A stretch of DNA of 64,000 bases from Mya arenaria (GCF_026914265.1 NC_069135.1:19818548-19882547), one strand, 5' to 3'. Shown: positions 22,351-36,047, counted from the stretch's first letter. Translations and numbers: made by a program. The notes: a model not told the origin generated them from the sequence alone.

Positions 22351-25300
22351 ACAACGGCATTCAGGTTCTATCACAACGGTAGTCAGGTACGTGCACAATG
22401 GCATTCAGGTTCTAGCACAACGGCATTAAGGTAAAAGCACAACGGCATTTAGGTTCTATTGCAACGGTAGTCAAGTACGTGCACTACGGCAATTTGATTC
22501 TAGCACAACGGCATTTAGGTTCTAGTACAACGGTAGTCAGGTACGTGCACTACGGCATTCAGGTACAAGCACAACGGTATTCATGTACAAGCACAACGAT
22601 AGTCAGGTACAAGCACAACAGTATTCAGGTACTAGCACAACGGCATTTAGGTACATGCACAACGGCATTTAGGTACAAGTACAACGGTATTCAGGTACGT
22701 GCATAACGGCATTCAGGTACATGCATAACGGCATTCAGGTTCAAGAACAACGGCATTCAGGTAGGTGCACAACGGCATTCAGGAACGAGCACAATTTTAT
22801 TTAGGTACAAACACAACGGCATTTAGGTACAAGCACAACGGTATTCAGTTACTAGCACAACGGCATTCAGGTACAATCACAACGGCAATAGGGTACGTGC
22901 ACAACGGTATTCAGTTACTAGCACAACGGCATTCAGGTACGTGCACAACGGCATTCAGGTACAAGCACAACGGCATTCAGGTACAAGCACAACGGCAATA
23001 GGGTACGTGCACAACGGCATTCAGTTACTAGCACAACGGCATTTAGGTACAAGCACAACGGTATTCAGTTACTAGCACAACGGCATTCAGGTACGTGCAC
23101 AACTGCATTCAGGTACAAGCACAACGGCATTCAGGTACATGCACAACGGCATTCAGGTACAAGCACAACGGCATTCAGGTACGTGCACAACGGCATTAAG
23201 GTACAAGCACAACGGCAATAGGGTACGTGCACAACGGTATTCAGGTACGTGCACAACGGCATTCAGGTACAAGCACGACGACAATCAGGTACGTGCACAA
23301 CGGCATTCAGGTACAAGCACAACGGCAATCAGGTACGTGCACAACGGCATTCAGGTACAAGCACAACGGCATTCAGGTACGTGCACAACGGTAGTCAGGT
23401 ACGTGCACAACGGCATTCAGGTTCTATCACAACGCTAGTCAGGTACAAGCACAACGGCATTGGTGTTCTATGACCATGGCATTCAAGTACGTGCACAACG
23501 GCATTCAGGTACAAGCACAACGGAACTCAGGTACGTTCACAACGGCATTAATGTTCTATCCCAACAGCATTCAGGTTTTCTCACAACGGCATTCAGGTAC
23601 TAGCACGGCGGCATTCAGGTAAAAGCACAACTGCATTCAGGTTCTATCACAACGGTAGTCAGGTATGTGCCCAAAAACATTCAGTTTCTAGCACAACGGC
23701 ATTCAGATACAAGCACAACGGCATTCAGGTTCTATCACAACGGTAGTCAGGTACGTGCTCAACGGCATTCAGTTTCTAGCACAACGACATTCAGATACTA
23801 GCACAACGGCATTCAGGTACAAGTACAACGGCATTCAGGTTCTATCACAACGGTAGTCAGGTATGTGCCCAACGGCATTCAGGTACAAGCATAATGGTAG
23901 TCAGGTATGTGCACAACGGATTTCAGGTACAAGAACGACGGTAGTCAGGTACGTGCACAAAGGCATTCAGGTACTAACACAACGGTATTCAGGTACGTGC
24001 ACAACGGCATTCAGGTACAAGCACAACGGCATTCAGGTTCTATCACAACGGTAGTTAGGTACGGGCATAACAGCATTTAGGTTCTAGCATAAAGACATTC
24101 AGGTTCTATCACAACCGTAGTCAGGTACGGCCATAACAGCATTCAGGTACAAGCATAACGACATTCAGGTTCTATCACAACGGTAGTCAGGTACGGGCAT
24201 AACAGCATTTAGGTTCTAGCTTAACGATATTCTGGTTCTATCACAACTGTAGTCAGGTACGGGCATAACAGCATTTAGGTTCTAGCTTAACGATATTCTG
24301 GTTCTATCACAACGGTAGTCAGGTACGGGCATAACAGCATTTAGGTTCTAGCACAACGACATTCTGGTTCTATCACAACGGTAGTCAGGTACGGGCATAA
24401 CAGCATTTAAGTTCTGGCATAACGATATTCTGGTTCTATCACAACGGTAGTCAGTTACGTGCACTACGGCATCTAGGTACAAGCACATCGTCATTGACTT
24501 ACGTGCACTACGGCATTCAGGTACTAGCACAGCGCCATTCAGGTAGTAGCACAACGGCATTCAGGTTATATCACAACGGTAGTCAGGTACGTGCACTACG
24601 GCATTCAGGTACAAGCACAACGGTATTCATGTACAAGCACAACGATAGTCAGGTACAAGCACAACGGTATTCAGGTACTAGCACAACGGCATTTAGGTAC
24701 ATGCAGAACGGCATTTAGGTACAAGCACAACGGTATTCAGGTACGTGCACAACGGCATTCAGGTACATGCATAACGGCATTGAGGTTCAAGAACAACGGC
24801 ATTCAGGTAGGTGCACATCGGCATTCAGGAACAAGCACAATTTTATTTAGGTACAAACACAACGGCATTTAGGTACAAGCACAACGGTATTCAGTTACTA
24901 GCACAACGGCATTCAGGTACAAGCACAACGGCAATAGGGTACGTGCACAACGGTATTCAGGTACGTGCACAACGGCATTCAGGTACAAGCACGACGGCAA
25001 TCAGGTACGTGCACAACGGCATTCAGGTACAAGCACAACGGCAATCAGGTACGTGCACAACGGCATTCAGGTACAAGCACAACGGCATTCAGGTACGTGC
25101 ACAACGGTGGTCAGGTACGTGCACAACGGCATTCAGGTTGTATCACAACGCTAGTCAGGTACAAGCACAACGGCATTGATGTTCTATGACAATGGCATTC
25201 AAGTACGTGCACTACGACATTCAGGTACAAGCACAACGGCATTCAGGTACAAGCACAACGGAACTCAGGTACGTTCACAACGGCATTAATGTTCTATCCC

Positions 25301-26400
25301 AACAGCATTCAGGTTTTATCACAACGGCATTCAGGTACTAGCACAGCGGCATTCAGGTAAAAGCACAACTGCATTCAGGTTCTATCACAACGGAAGTCAG
25401 GTATGTGCCCAAAAACATTCAGTTTCTAGCACAACGGCATTCAGGTACAAGCACAACGGCATTCAGGTTCTATCACAACGGTAGTCAGGTACGTGCTCAA
25501 CGGCATTCAGTTTCTAGCACAACGACATTCAGGTACTAGCACAACGGCATTCAGGTACAAGCACAACGGCATTCAGGTTCTATCACAACGGTAGTCAGGT
25601 ACGTGCCCAACGGCATTCAGGTACAAGCATAATGGTAGTCAGGTATGTGCACAACGGATTTCAGGTATAAGAACGACGGTAGTCAGGTACGTACACAAAG
25701 GTATTCAGGTACTAGCACAACGGTATTCAGGTACGTGCAAAACGGCATTCAGGTACAAGCACAACGGCATTCAGGTTCTATCACAACGGTAGTCAGGTAC
25801 GGGCATAACAGCATTTAGGTTCTAGCATTACGACATTCAGGTTCTATCACAACCGTAGTCAGGTACGGCCATAACAGCATTCAGGTACAAGCATAACGAC
25901 ATTCTGGTTCTATCACAACGGTAGTCAGGTACGGGCATAACAACATTTAGGTTCTAGCTTAACGATATTCTGGTTCTATCACAACGGTAGTCAGGTACGG
26001 GCATAACAGCATTCAGGTTCTAGCACAACGACATTCTGGTTCTATCACAACGGTAGTCAGGTACGGGCATAACAGCATTTAGGTTCTAGTTTAACGATAT
26101 TCTGGTTCTATCACAACGGTAGTCAGGTACGGGCACTACGGCATTCAGGTTCTAGCATAACGACATTCTGGTTCTATCACAACGGTAGTCAGGTAAGGGC
26201 ACTACGGCATTCAGGTACAAGCACATCGTCATTGAATTACGTGCACTACGGCATTCAGGTACTAGCACAACGGCATTCAGGTAGTAGCACAACGGCATTC
26301 AGGTTATATCACAACGGTAGTCAGGTACGTGCACTACAGCATTCATGTACAAGCACAACGACATTAAGGTACTAGCACAACGGCATTATGGTATTAGTAC
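22351..26400. repeat. MS-I' minisatellite, diverged 22-bp array (Y1)
   Basis: About 184 units. The main types are CATTCAGGTACAAGCACAAC, CATTCAGGTACGTGCACAAC and a TTCTATCACAAC type alternating with GGTAGTCAGGTACGGGC. Blocks such as 22.75-24.05 kb and 24.78-25.78 kb repeat the same order of variants, so segments of 2 kb or so were duplicated within the array. It is the largest 22-bp array here. Confidence 0.92.
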
Positions 26401-27529
26401 ATTTTTTACGTTGAAGCATGAGGAAAGTGATTCACACGAGTGTCGTCGAACATGTATGTACACGTTTAAATTGAAAATTTGTAAACGACTTTAAAACTTA
26501 ACTATATCTTTAACAAAGTCGTGTATCTGTACACGTACACATGATTTCCCGCAATCGCTCGAGTTTTGGAGACCTAATTAGCACTGCCGAATTGAAAAAA
26601 AATATCTGCATTATATAAGAAAATAATAATAGGAAGAGCAAAATAAATAATTTTTAAGAATTAAACGTCAGTCTTAGTTTGAATGCAACTGGTCTTAGAT
26701 TTTGACCTACATTTACCGCCAATGAAATTGCAGGTTGGCAAACATTAGGTACTAGGCGTAATCATTAAGAATTTTAACTTTTGTAAGATTTTGCGTTCAC
26801 AATGTGTCAGCCAATGAGGTTGTATTCTAACTCAGTTAGATGACCTGAATTGTACTCTTAATAATTGAGATGAGGTCGTTCAATCTACCAATTCTTAATC
26901 ATTAAGATTTTAATTCATGCCATCTAACTATTACATAGAACAGAATTAAAAGGCCACACTTACTTCGCTCCATAAGAACACGAACATGTGGCGTTCCGCA
27001 ACCTATCGAATAAAGAATAAGAGATCACGATGCAATGATTCCGAAAGTACCAAATTAAAAATAAATAAACCGTAAACAATGTTAATACTTGTAAGTTCGA
27101 TGTTAAACCGATTAAATAGACGGATTGTCGCGTTTGATCTTATCCACCGACCATATATACACATATTGGTGTCACGTGTGTTCTAGTTCAGATAGCGTTT
27201 CAATGTATCACTAGCGGACTCGGGCGAGGACATACACGACTCCAACACCCAGCTAAAAGTGAATTTTTGATATCATACTCAGAATTGTCGAGGAGTTATG
27301 CATAAATTAAGCCCAAATACAACATTTTTTATTAAGTGCCCCCCCCCCCCCTCTAATGTCAAATCTAGGATCTACCCCTGTAAATCCCTTGATTTACACC
27401 GAGGCCACAGTTTAATAAAGATTGTTTTTAGCTTTATCCGACCGACTAACCCACAACCCGTAATTTTGATTAGCCTTAAAACATATTGTCGTTTTCAATA
27501 CAAATTTAAGGACGACCAAAATGAAAAAA
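26401..27529. other. Y-block spacer, no gene
   Basis: Non-coding; 26660-27320 is closely alignable to 47875-48545. It includes CTAATCATTAAG-type repeats and a C-run at about 27340. No open frame is shared between the two copies. Confidence 0.5.
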
Positions 27530-27698
27530 TCTACACTCTTAAAATCTTGGTAGGAAAACAAATCATCTTGTGTATATTCAATAATAAATGTATTTGCAGT
27601 ATGATATTTCTTTTTTCATACAGCTTATCTCATTCAGTGAAAAATACACCTTATTTGACAAACCAAATGCAAAACAAGTTTCAAAGTGTGTTTTGTCG

Positions 27699-27742
<44 letters not shown>

Positions 27743-27960
27743 CGTGCGTGCGTTTGTGTGTGTGTGTGTGTTCTTTAGTGTCATAATTCGATTACATTAC
27801 ATGGTAACAATACCATCATTGAAGCATTAAGAATCGATGAATGTTTGCAAAAAGAAAATTGAACAAACAAGTAACAAACATGTATGTTTCCTTAACAAGG
27901 AATTGACGTAAGATGCCAAACAAGTGAAAAGACACTAAGATGATTGTTCATATACCAAGG
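27530..27960. repeat. Y-type right flank with (TG)n
   Basis: Diverged version of the MS-I right flank (CTACACTCTTAAAATCTTGG, then GGAAAACAAATC). It carries a TG/TGCG tract at 27703-27769, at the place where X-type flanks have only a short TGTGTGTGT. Matches 48740-49200. Confidence 0.7.
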
Positions 27961-28029
27961 ATAACTGATTAATGTACTCCTTAAGAATAATAATATAAAT
28001 AAATGTATTTATTAAATTTATCTTCCGAT

Positions 28030-28305
28030 GTAATCCATGTAAATGATGACAAATGAAATGCGAACTGTTTATCCAAATGATATGCATTGTCAGAATGAAA
28101 TGTATAAAACAATATTAAAAGGTGTTGTTTTTTTTTTCAAAATACTTCTGGCAAAATACAAACAACATATTTCGTCTTTATCGTTGATAATTGTTTATCT
28201 ATAATATAATATTGAATGACTTTCTTATTCTTATGAACAACGATTTGAAATTATTATTTCAGAATTTTATGGAAACTGAACTAAAATGCTCTCTTAAACA
28301 GACAC
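28030..28305 (-). other. MCO upstream region without its gene (X1)
   Basis: Alignable to 6450-6720 and 52010-52250 (AATGAAATGCGAACTGTTT; GACTTTCTTATTC; CTCTCTTAAACAGACACG). At the other two sites this segment leads into MCO sequence on its left. Here it abuts the Y1 flank, so the MCO body has been deleted. Confidence 0.75.
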
Positions 28306-31300
28306 GTTTCATTCGCATGAATATTCCATACCGTGTCACTGTATTCGCATGGACATTCCATACCGTGTCTTGTATTCGCATGAAAATTACATACGGTGTA
28401 ATTGTATTCGCATGGCCATTCCATACCGTGGTTTGTATTCGCATGAACATTCCATACCGTGTCATTGTATTCGCGTTGACATTCCATACTGTGTCATAAT
28501 ATTCGCATGAACATTGCACACCGTGTCATTGTATTCCCATGAACATTTCATACCGTGTCATTGTATTCGCATGGACATTCAAAACCGTGTTTTGTATTCG
28601 CATGAACATTCCATACTGTGTCATAACATTCGCATGGACATTCCATACTGTGTCTTGTATTCGCATGAATATTCCATACAGTGTCTTGTATTCGCATGAA
28701 TATTCCATACCGTGTCTTGTATTCGCACGGATATTTCATACTGTGTCATTGTATTCGCATGAACATTCCATACAGTGTCAGTGTATTCGCATGAACATTC
28801 CATACCGTGTCTTGTATTCGCATGAACATTCAATATCGTGTCATTATATTCGTATGGACATTCCATACCGTGTCTTGTATTCGCATGAACATTCAATATC
28901 GTGTCATTATATTCGTATGGACATTCCATACCGTGTCTTGTATTCGCATGAATATTCCATACCGTGTCTTGTATTCGCATGAACATTCAATATCGTGTCA
29001 TTATATTCGTATGGACATTCCATACTGTGTCTTGTATTCGCATGAACATGCCATACCGTGTCTTGTATTCGCATGGACATTTCATATGATGTCATTGTAT
29101 TCGCATACCGTGTCATTGTATTCGCATGAACTTTCAATACCATGTCATTGTATTCCCATGAACATTGCATACCGTGTCTTGTATTCGCATGAATATTCCA
29201 TACCGTCAGTGTATTCGCATGAACATTCAATACCGTGTCATTATATTTGCATGGACATTCTATACCGTGTCATTGTATTCGCAATAATATTCCATACCGC
29301 GTCATTGTATTCCCATAAATATTCCATACCGCATCATTGTATTCGCATGAACATTCAATACCGTGTCATTGTAAACGCATGATCATTCAATACCGCGGCA
29401 TTGTATTCGCATGAACATTCTATACATTGTCATTGTATTCGCATGAATATTCCATACTGTGTCTTGTATTCGCATGGACATTTCATACGGTGTTATTGTA
29501 TTCGCATGAATATTCCATACTGTGTCTTGTATTCGCGTGGACATTTCATACCGTGTCATTGTATTCGCATGAATATTCCATACCGTGTCATTATATTCGC
29601 ATGAATATTCCATACCGTGTCATTGTATTCGCATGAATATTCCTTACCATGTCATTGTACTCGCATAGACAGTTCATACCGTGTTGTTGTATACGCATGG
29701 ACATTTCATACCGTGTCATTGTATTCGCATGGGCATTCCAAACCGCGTCATTGTATTTGCATGAACATTCCATACCGTGTCATTATATTCGCATGGACAT
29801 TCCAAACCGCGTCATTGTATTCGCATTAACAATCCATACCGTGTCATTGTATACGCATGGGCATTTCATACCCTGTCGTTGTATTCGCATGGACATTCCA
29901 AGCCGCGTCATTGTATTCGCATGAACATTCCATACCATGTCATTGTATACGCATGAACATTCAGTACCGCGTCATTGTTCTTACATGGACATTCCATACC
30001 ATGTCATTGTATAAACATGAACATTCCATACCATGTCATTGTATAAGCATGAACATTCCATACCATGTCATTGTATAAGCATGAACATTCAGTACCGCGT
30101 CATTGTATAAGCATGAACATTCCATACCATGTCATTGTATAAGCATGAACATTCCATACCATGTCATTGTATAAGCATGAACATTCCATACCATGTCATT
30201 GTATAAGCATGAACATTCCATACCATGTCATTGTATAAGCATGAACATTCCATACCGTGTCATTGTATAAGCATGGACATTCCATACCATGTCATTGTAT
30301 AAGCATGAACATTCCATACCATGTCATTGTATAAGCATGAACATTCCATACCATGTCATTGTATAAGCATGGACATTCCATACCATGTCATTGTATAAGC
30401 ATGAACATTCCATACCGTGTCATTGTATAAGCATGAACATTCCATACCGTGTCATTGTATAACCATGAACATTCCATACCGCGTCATTGTATAAGCATGA
30501 ACATTCCATACCGTGTCATTGTATAAGCATGAACATTCCATACCATGTCATTGTATAAGCATGAACATTCCATACCATGTCATTGTATAAGCATGAACAT
30601 TCAGTACCGCGTCATTGTATAAGCATGAACATTCAGTACCGCGTCATTGTATAAGCATGAACATTCCATACAGCGTCATTGTATAAGCATGAACATTCCA
30701 TACCGTGTCATTGTATAAGCATGAACATTCCATACCATGTCATTGTATAAGCATGAACATTCCATACCATGTCATTGTATAAGCATGAACATTCAGTACC
30801 GCGTCATTGTATAAGCATGAACATTCAGTACCGCGTCATTGTATAAGCATGAACATTCCATACCGCGTCATTGTATAAGCATGAACATTCCATACCATGT
30901 CATTGCATACGCATGAACATTCAGTACCGCGTCATTGTATAAGCCTGAACATTCAGTACCGTGTCATTGTATAAGCATGAACATTCCATACCATGTCATT
31001 GTATAAGCATGGACATTCCATATCGTGTCATTGTATAAGCATGAACATTCCATACCATGTCATTGTATAAGCATGGACATTCCATACCATGTCATTGTAT
31101 AAGCATGGACATTCCATACCATGTCATTGTATAAGCATGAACATTCCATACCATGTCATTGTATAAGCATGAACATTCCATACCGTGTCATTGTATAAGC
31201 ATGAACATTCAGTACCGCGTCATGGTATAAGCATGAACATTCCATACCATGTCATTGTATAAGCATGAACATTCAGTACCATGTCATTGTATACGCATGA

Positions 31301-32567
31301 ACATTCAGTACCGCGTCATTGTTCTTACATGGACATTCCATACCATGTCATTGTATAAGCATGAACATTCCATACCATGTCATTGTATAAGCATGAACAT
31401 TCCATACCGTGTCATTGTATAACCATGAACATTCCATACCATGTCATTGTATAAGCATGAACATTCCATACCGTGTCATTGTATAAGCATGAACATTCCA
31501 TACCGTGTCATTGTATAAGCATGAACATTCCATACCGTGTCATTGTATAAGCATGAACATTCCATACCATGTCATTGTATAAGCATGAACATTCCATACC
31601 ATGTCATTGTATAAGCATGGACATTCCATACCATGTCATTGTATAAGCATGGACATTCCATACCGCGTCATTGTATAAGCATGGACATTCCATACCATGT
31701 CATTGTATAAGCATGAACATTCCATACCGTGTCATTGTATAAGCATGAACATTCCATACCGTGTCATTGTATAAGCATGAACATTCCATACCATGTCATT
31801 GTATAAGCATGGACATTCCATACCGTGTCATTGTATAAGCATGAACATTCAAAACGTGTCATTGTATAAGCATGAACATTCCATACCATGTCATTGTATA
31901 AGCATGAACATTCCATACCATGTCATTGTATAAGCATGGACATTCCATACCATGTCATTGTATAAGCATGAACATTCCATACCGTGTCATTGTATAAGCA
32001 TGAACATTCCATACCATGTCATTGTATAAGCATGAACATTCCATACCATGTCATTGTATAAGCATGGACATTCCATACCATGTCATTGTATAAGCATGAA
32101 CATTCCATACCATGTCATTGTATAAGCATGAACATTCCATACCATGTCATTGTATAAGCATGGACATTCCATACCATGTCATTGTATAAGCATGAACATT
32201 CCATACCGTGTCATTGTATAAGCATGGACATTCCATACCATGTCATTGTATAAGCATGAACATTCCATACCATGTCATTGTATAAGCATGAACATTCCAT
32301 ACCATGTCATTGTATAAGCATGAACATTCAAAACCGTGTCATTGTATAAGCATGAACATTCCATACCATGTCATTGTATAAGCATGAACATTCCATACCA
32401 TGTCATTGTATAAGCATGAACATTCCATACCGTGTCATTGTATAAGCATGAACATTCCATACCATGTCATTGTATAAGCATGAACATTCCATACCATGTC
32501 ATTGTATAAGCATGAACATTCAAAACCGTGTCATTGTATAAGCATGAACATTCAAAACGTGTCATTG
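28306..32567. repeat. MS-II minisatellite, 32-bp unit, 4.3 kb (X1)
   Basis: About 133 units. Before about 29940 they are varied TTCGCATGAACATTCCATAC units like those of X0. From there to 32567 the core becomes TATAAGCATGAACATTCC and neighbouring units are nearly identical, with a few recurring variants (CAGTACCGCG, CAAAACCGTG). Frames are open on both strands for long stretches because 3 units = 96 bp; this is not coding. Confidence 0.95.
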
Positions 32568-32945
32568 ATAACTTCACTACTTCTTCACCATTTAAAGTCA
32601 CATTTAGCGCAGTCTACGCCGCTTACTGTGTCCTACCTTCGGTCTTTTACCAGATTTTGATTGAGAGTTTAATTTTGACAAAGCGTTTCACAATATGGCC
32701 GTCTGACGGAGCACTATCAAAACATTATTTTGGAAACAGTTTGTCGAAGTGTTTCATGAAAGTAATTATCTTATCCAACTCCGGTAATTAAACGAACGGG
32801 GGGGGGGGGGGGCTTTTTAAGCGGCATAAACTGCCCCTTGTTTTATTAAAAATGGTGTAGCAAATCAAAAGTAATCTATTTTGCCAAATGTTGCCTTCCG
32901 ACTTAACATACATGACGTAATTTATCACGTGGAATACACACACTG
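32568..32945. mobile_element. Fold-back MITE, 5' end lost in MS-II (X1)
   Basis: Alignable to the 53879-54246 element from its TTCACTACTTCTTCACC part to the right terminus CACGTGGAATACACACACTG. The left terminus is replaced by minisatellite units. It has a G-run at about 32800. A frame of 87 codons across its left edge is not conserved. Confidence 0.65.
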
Positions 32946-33262
32946 AAGCGAATGTTTACCAATCGATTGCATTTGGTTTTACATGTAGTTAAATATCCTT
33001 ATGTTTGTTTTACCGTCATTCACTCATTTCAATACATGCTGGAACAGATTTGGGGATTACAAATAAGAAAATATAACACAGAGGCCAACGATTGAAACTT
33101 TTACACATACTGACTTGATTTCTTGCATTACAAAATTAACATTTGGCAAAATGTTTTACGAACAGTCACAATATGTCAGTGAAACTGTTTATGTTTATTT
33201 TTTGACATATAAATATTAATAGAGGGTCAATACAAAATAACAGTTAGAAACCATGGTTGCAT

Positions 33263-34006
33263 ATAACTTCCGTAGAATAACCTGTTAACGTTCGCGAATT
33301 GTTTCTTGTTAACCACTATATTTTCGCGCTAATTATCTAGTAAAGTCAGGATTGAAAGTGCCCAGAACTGCCGCCTATTATCTTTTCAGCAGTACAACAC
33401 TAACAGGTTAACTAGTTATGGTTTGCAAATTCCATTAAATAAGTAACATGTGAGACAATGAGAAAATCTACTCGAAAAGTGTCAACCCTAAATGGCTCTG
33501 AGCCAAAAACAATTACACAGGAAAATGGTCCCTATTGTGACATCAGTGCAATTTGCAGGAGATGCACAGCACGGGATTATCATGCCAACCATTATTTCTA
33601 TAATTGACCCCACCCCCCCACCCCCCCCCCCCCCCAAAAAAAAAAAAAAAAAATAGTATAGTACAGAACCTCTGTGTATTGATCTTAATCTAATTGCCTA
33701 ATTGTCTTATCAGATCTCCGATCTGAGTATCCTGCTGTGCAGTTCTGAATATTTTTATTATAGAAATGGACCCTAAATGTCCCTGAGCCAATTATCGAAT
33801 AAACAGGATATTGGCCCGTACTGTGACACCAGTGCAATTAGCAAAAGATGCACAGCAGGGGATTGTCATGCAAAACATTCCTTAAACTAGGCCTTTTAAG
33901 ATATTCATCTTACCACAGAGGTAACGCGAATATTGAATAGATAGCTAATTAGGTGGTTAACACAAAACAATTTGCGAACGTTAACAGGTTATCTTCCGGC
34001 AGTTAT
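33263..34006. mobile_element. TIR MITE with internal repeats (X1)
   Basis: Terminal inverted repeats of about 54 bp: the left starts ATAACTTCCGTAGAATAACC, and the right reverse-complements to ATAACTGCCGGAAGATAACC. Inside, an approximately 100-bp segment (TGAGCCAA ... GATGCACAGCA) is present twice, about 290 bp apart. No coding capacity. The second copy is at 54550-55376; the site is empty in X0 near 7705. Confidence 0.8.
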
Positions 34007-35194
34007 ATGCCAGCATAGGAGTCATATAAACCAGTTCCACAATCTAATGTTAAAGTATCACGTTTTAAATAAAATCACCTCTAAGAAGCATAATTAATGA
34101 TATATGGGAAAGCACAATGGAGTCTTCTGACAGCGGCAAAAATAAATGGAATATGTTATTACAGACAGGTTTTACAAATATTTTGTTTTGAAGACAGAAT
34201 GTCGATAACATTGGCCATATCTGGATGAAATTCTATGGACAGGCGTGTTGTCAAATATGTCCGTTGTTTAAAAAAGTAAAGAAATTAATATTATTTTATA
34301 TCATTGTATTTTGTTTGTTGTCGTTGCATGCTTGTGTATGGTTTATTTCAAAAGATGCTTACTTTTGATGACTTAAGTTAAGATAATATTTATTTATTCG
34401 AGATTAACATATTCTACTTTATTCTTACAAAGATGACACATTTTCCTTATATTTATTTTCTAAAAGCGAATTGCATCCACAACGCTGTAGTAATATAGTA
34501 CAAAACAAAACCCACTAATTGACTTGAAATAAACCCCAGACATTCCTTATTCATAAAAGAAATGTCAAGTCAATTTATTCTTAAAACAATAAGTTCATTG
34601 ATTAACACAAAAATTAAATCATACAAACCTTCAACCTGAAACTTACTGTAAACTAAATAACGTAAACATTGTTATGAGAGAGCATTGACAGCGAATACCT
34701 TTTAACCATGATATATTATTACCACATAGACCAAACGGCTTGTCGAATACAATGACTGAACGACGAAACTCGAGTTTTATGGAGAATAATTTTATATGTT
34801 TACCATTATTCTTTAATATTATTTGACATGCATAATATGCGTGTAAATTTAAAAGCACATCGACAAATCTTCATTGTAATTTTTAATGCAATATTTAATG
34901 TCAAATGCAGTTTTCTTCAAATTCAACTTGAAAAAACGTTTTTATCATTAAGTTGATTTTTTCAATATGATGTTTTATTAATACGGCCTGGACTCTTGTG
35001 GATTTTTATTAAAAAACAACGTATAAATATATTTAAATTGATAATTCAAATTGACTAAATCTCGAAATATCTGTTGAAACTCTATACAAGTAAGCCAGAA
35101 TGTCGTGTTACTATAAGTTTAAATTATAGGTCTTCTCATGTGTACAGATATTTGAGACGTTGTGCAACACTACTTGTACATGTAATTGAGTGCT
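34007..35194. other. X1 spacer and MS-I left flank
   Basis: Non-coding, alignable to 7730-9340 and 55377-56050/61180-62280. The last 135 bp are the MS-I left flank. The intact string CTGTAAACTAAATAAC at about 34646 is the empty-site equivalent of the Ngaro-like insertion. Confidence 0.55.
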
Positions 35195-35480
35195 TTTTCT
35201 TGTGCACTACGACATTCGGGTATATGCACTACGGCATTCAGGTACGTGCATAACGGCATTCATATACGTGCATTACGGCATTTAGGTACGTGCACTACGG
35301 GCATTCCGATACGTGCCACGGGCATTCAGGTACATGCACTACGGGCATTCAGATATGTGCACTACGGGCATTCATGTACGTTCACTACGGGCATTCATGT
35401 ACGTGCACTATGGAAATTCAGGTACATGACTACGGGCATTCAGGTACATGCACAGGTACGCGAACTACGGCATTCAGGTA
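35195..35480. repeat. MS-I minisatellite, short array (X1)
   Basis: About 13 units. Seven or so consecutive units carry an extra G (CTACGGGCATTC), making a 23-bp period not seen in the other arrays. Confidence 0.88.
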
Positions 35481-35960
35481 AGTGTACATTATAACTCTTT
35501 TAGGATGAGGAGAATGGTTTATGTGAAGGAATATGTATGAATAAAACAAAAAGTCTCCACTCTCGCAATCTTGGTTGGAAAACCAACTATTCGTAATTGT
35601 TTTCTGAATTATATTGTATATATACAGTAGGTGATGTATTTGGAGTATTATATTTCTATATTCATAAAGCTTACCCATTTAGTGAATAATACGTATATCT
35701 GTTTTAATAATGGTAATCGGATATATCTCGGCAAATGTAGGGGATTTTATTAGCGTCTTTTCTAAACCAGGAAGGTCGCATTTAAAGCCTAGTTTAAAAA
35801 TTCAAGCATGCATTAACTGAATCAATAATACTATATTCTATCTGCGAACGAATCCTTACATTTCATGTTTAAAATCAAGAAGACACAAAACAAGTTTTAG
35901 AGTAGTTTTTATGTGTGTATTTTGATAACTTTGCATGATAAAAACAAGTATTCAAACATT
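35481..35960. repeat. Conserved right flank of MS-I (X1)
   Basis: Close match to 15311-15780 and 63561-64000, including the GTTGGAAAACCAAC hairpin. Confidence 0.8.
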
Positions 35961-35989
35961 CAGAGTTGCTGGGACAAAGAAATCTCCGC

Positions 35990-36047
35990 ACACACACACA
36001 CACACACGCGCGCGCGCGCACGCACGCACACACACACACACACACAC
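35990..36047. repeat. (CA)n microsatellite (X1)
   Basis: A CA tract with a CG-rich middle (CGCGCGCGCGCA), at the same position as 15809-15912. Confidence 0.95.

Noticed and set aside
22351-26400. Possible CRISPR array
   Set aside because: Units are contiguous 22-mers with no unique spacers, and the context is a eukaryotic locus.
28306-30078. Open frames up to 191 codons on both strands in MS-II
   Set aside because: The 32-bp unit lacks stops in several frames, so 96-bp periodic open frames arise automatically on both strands.
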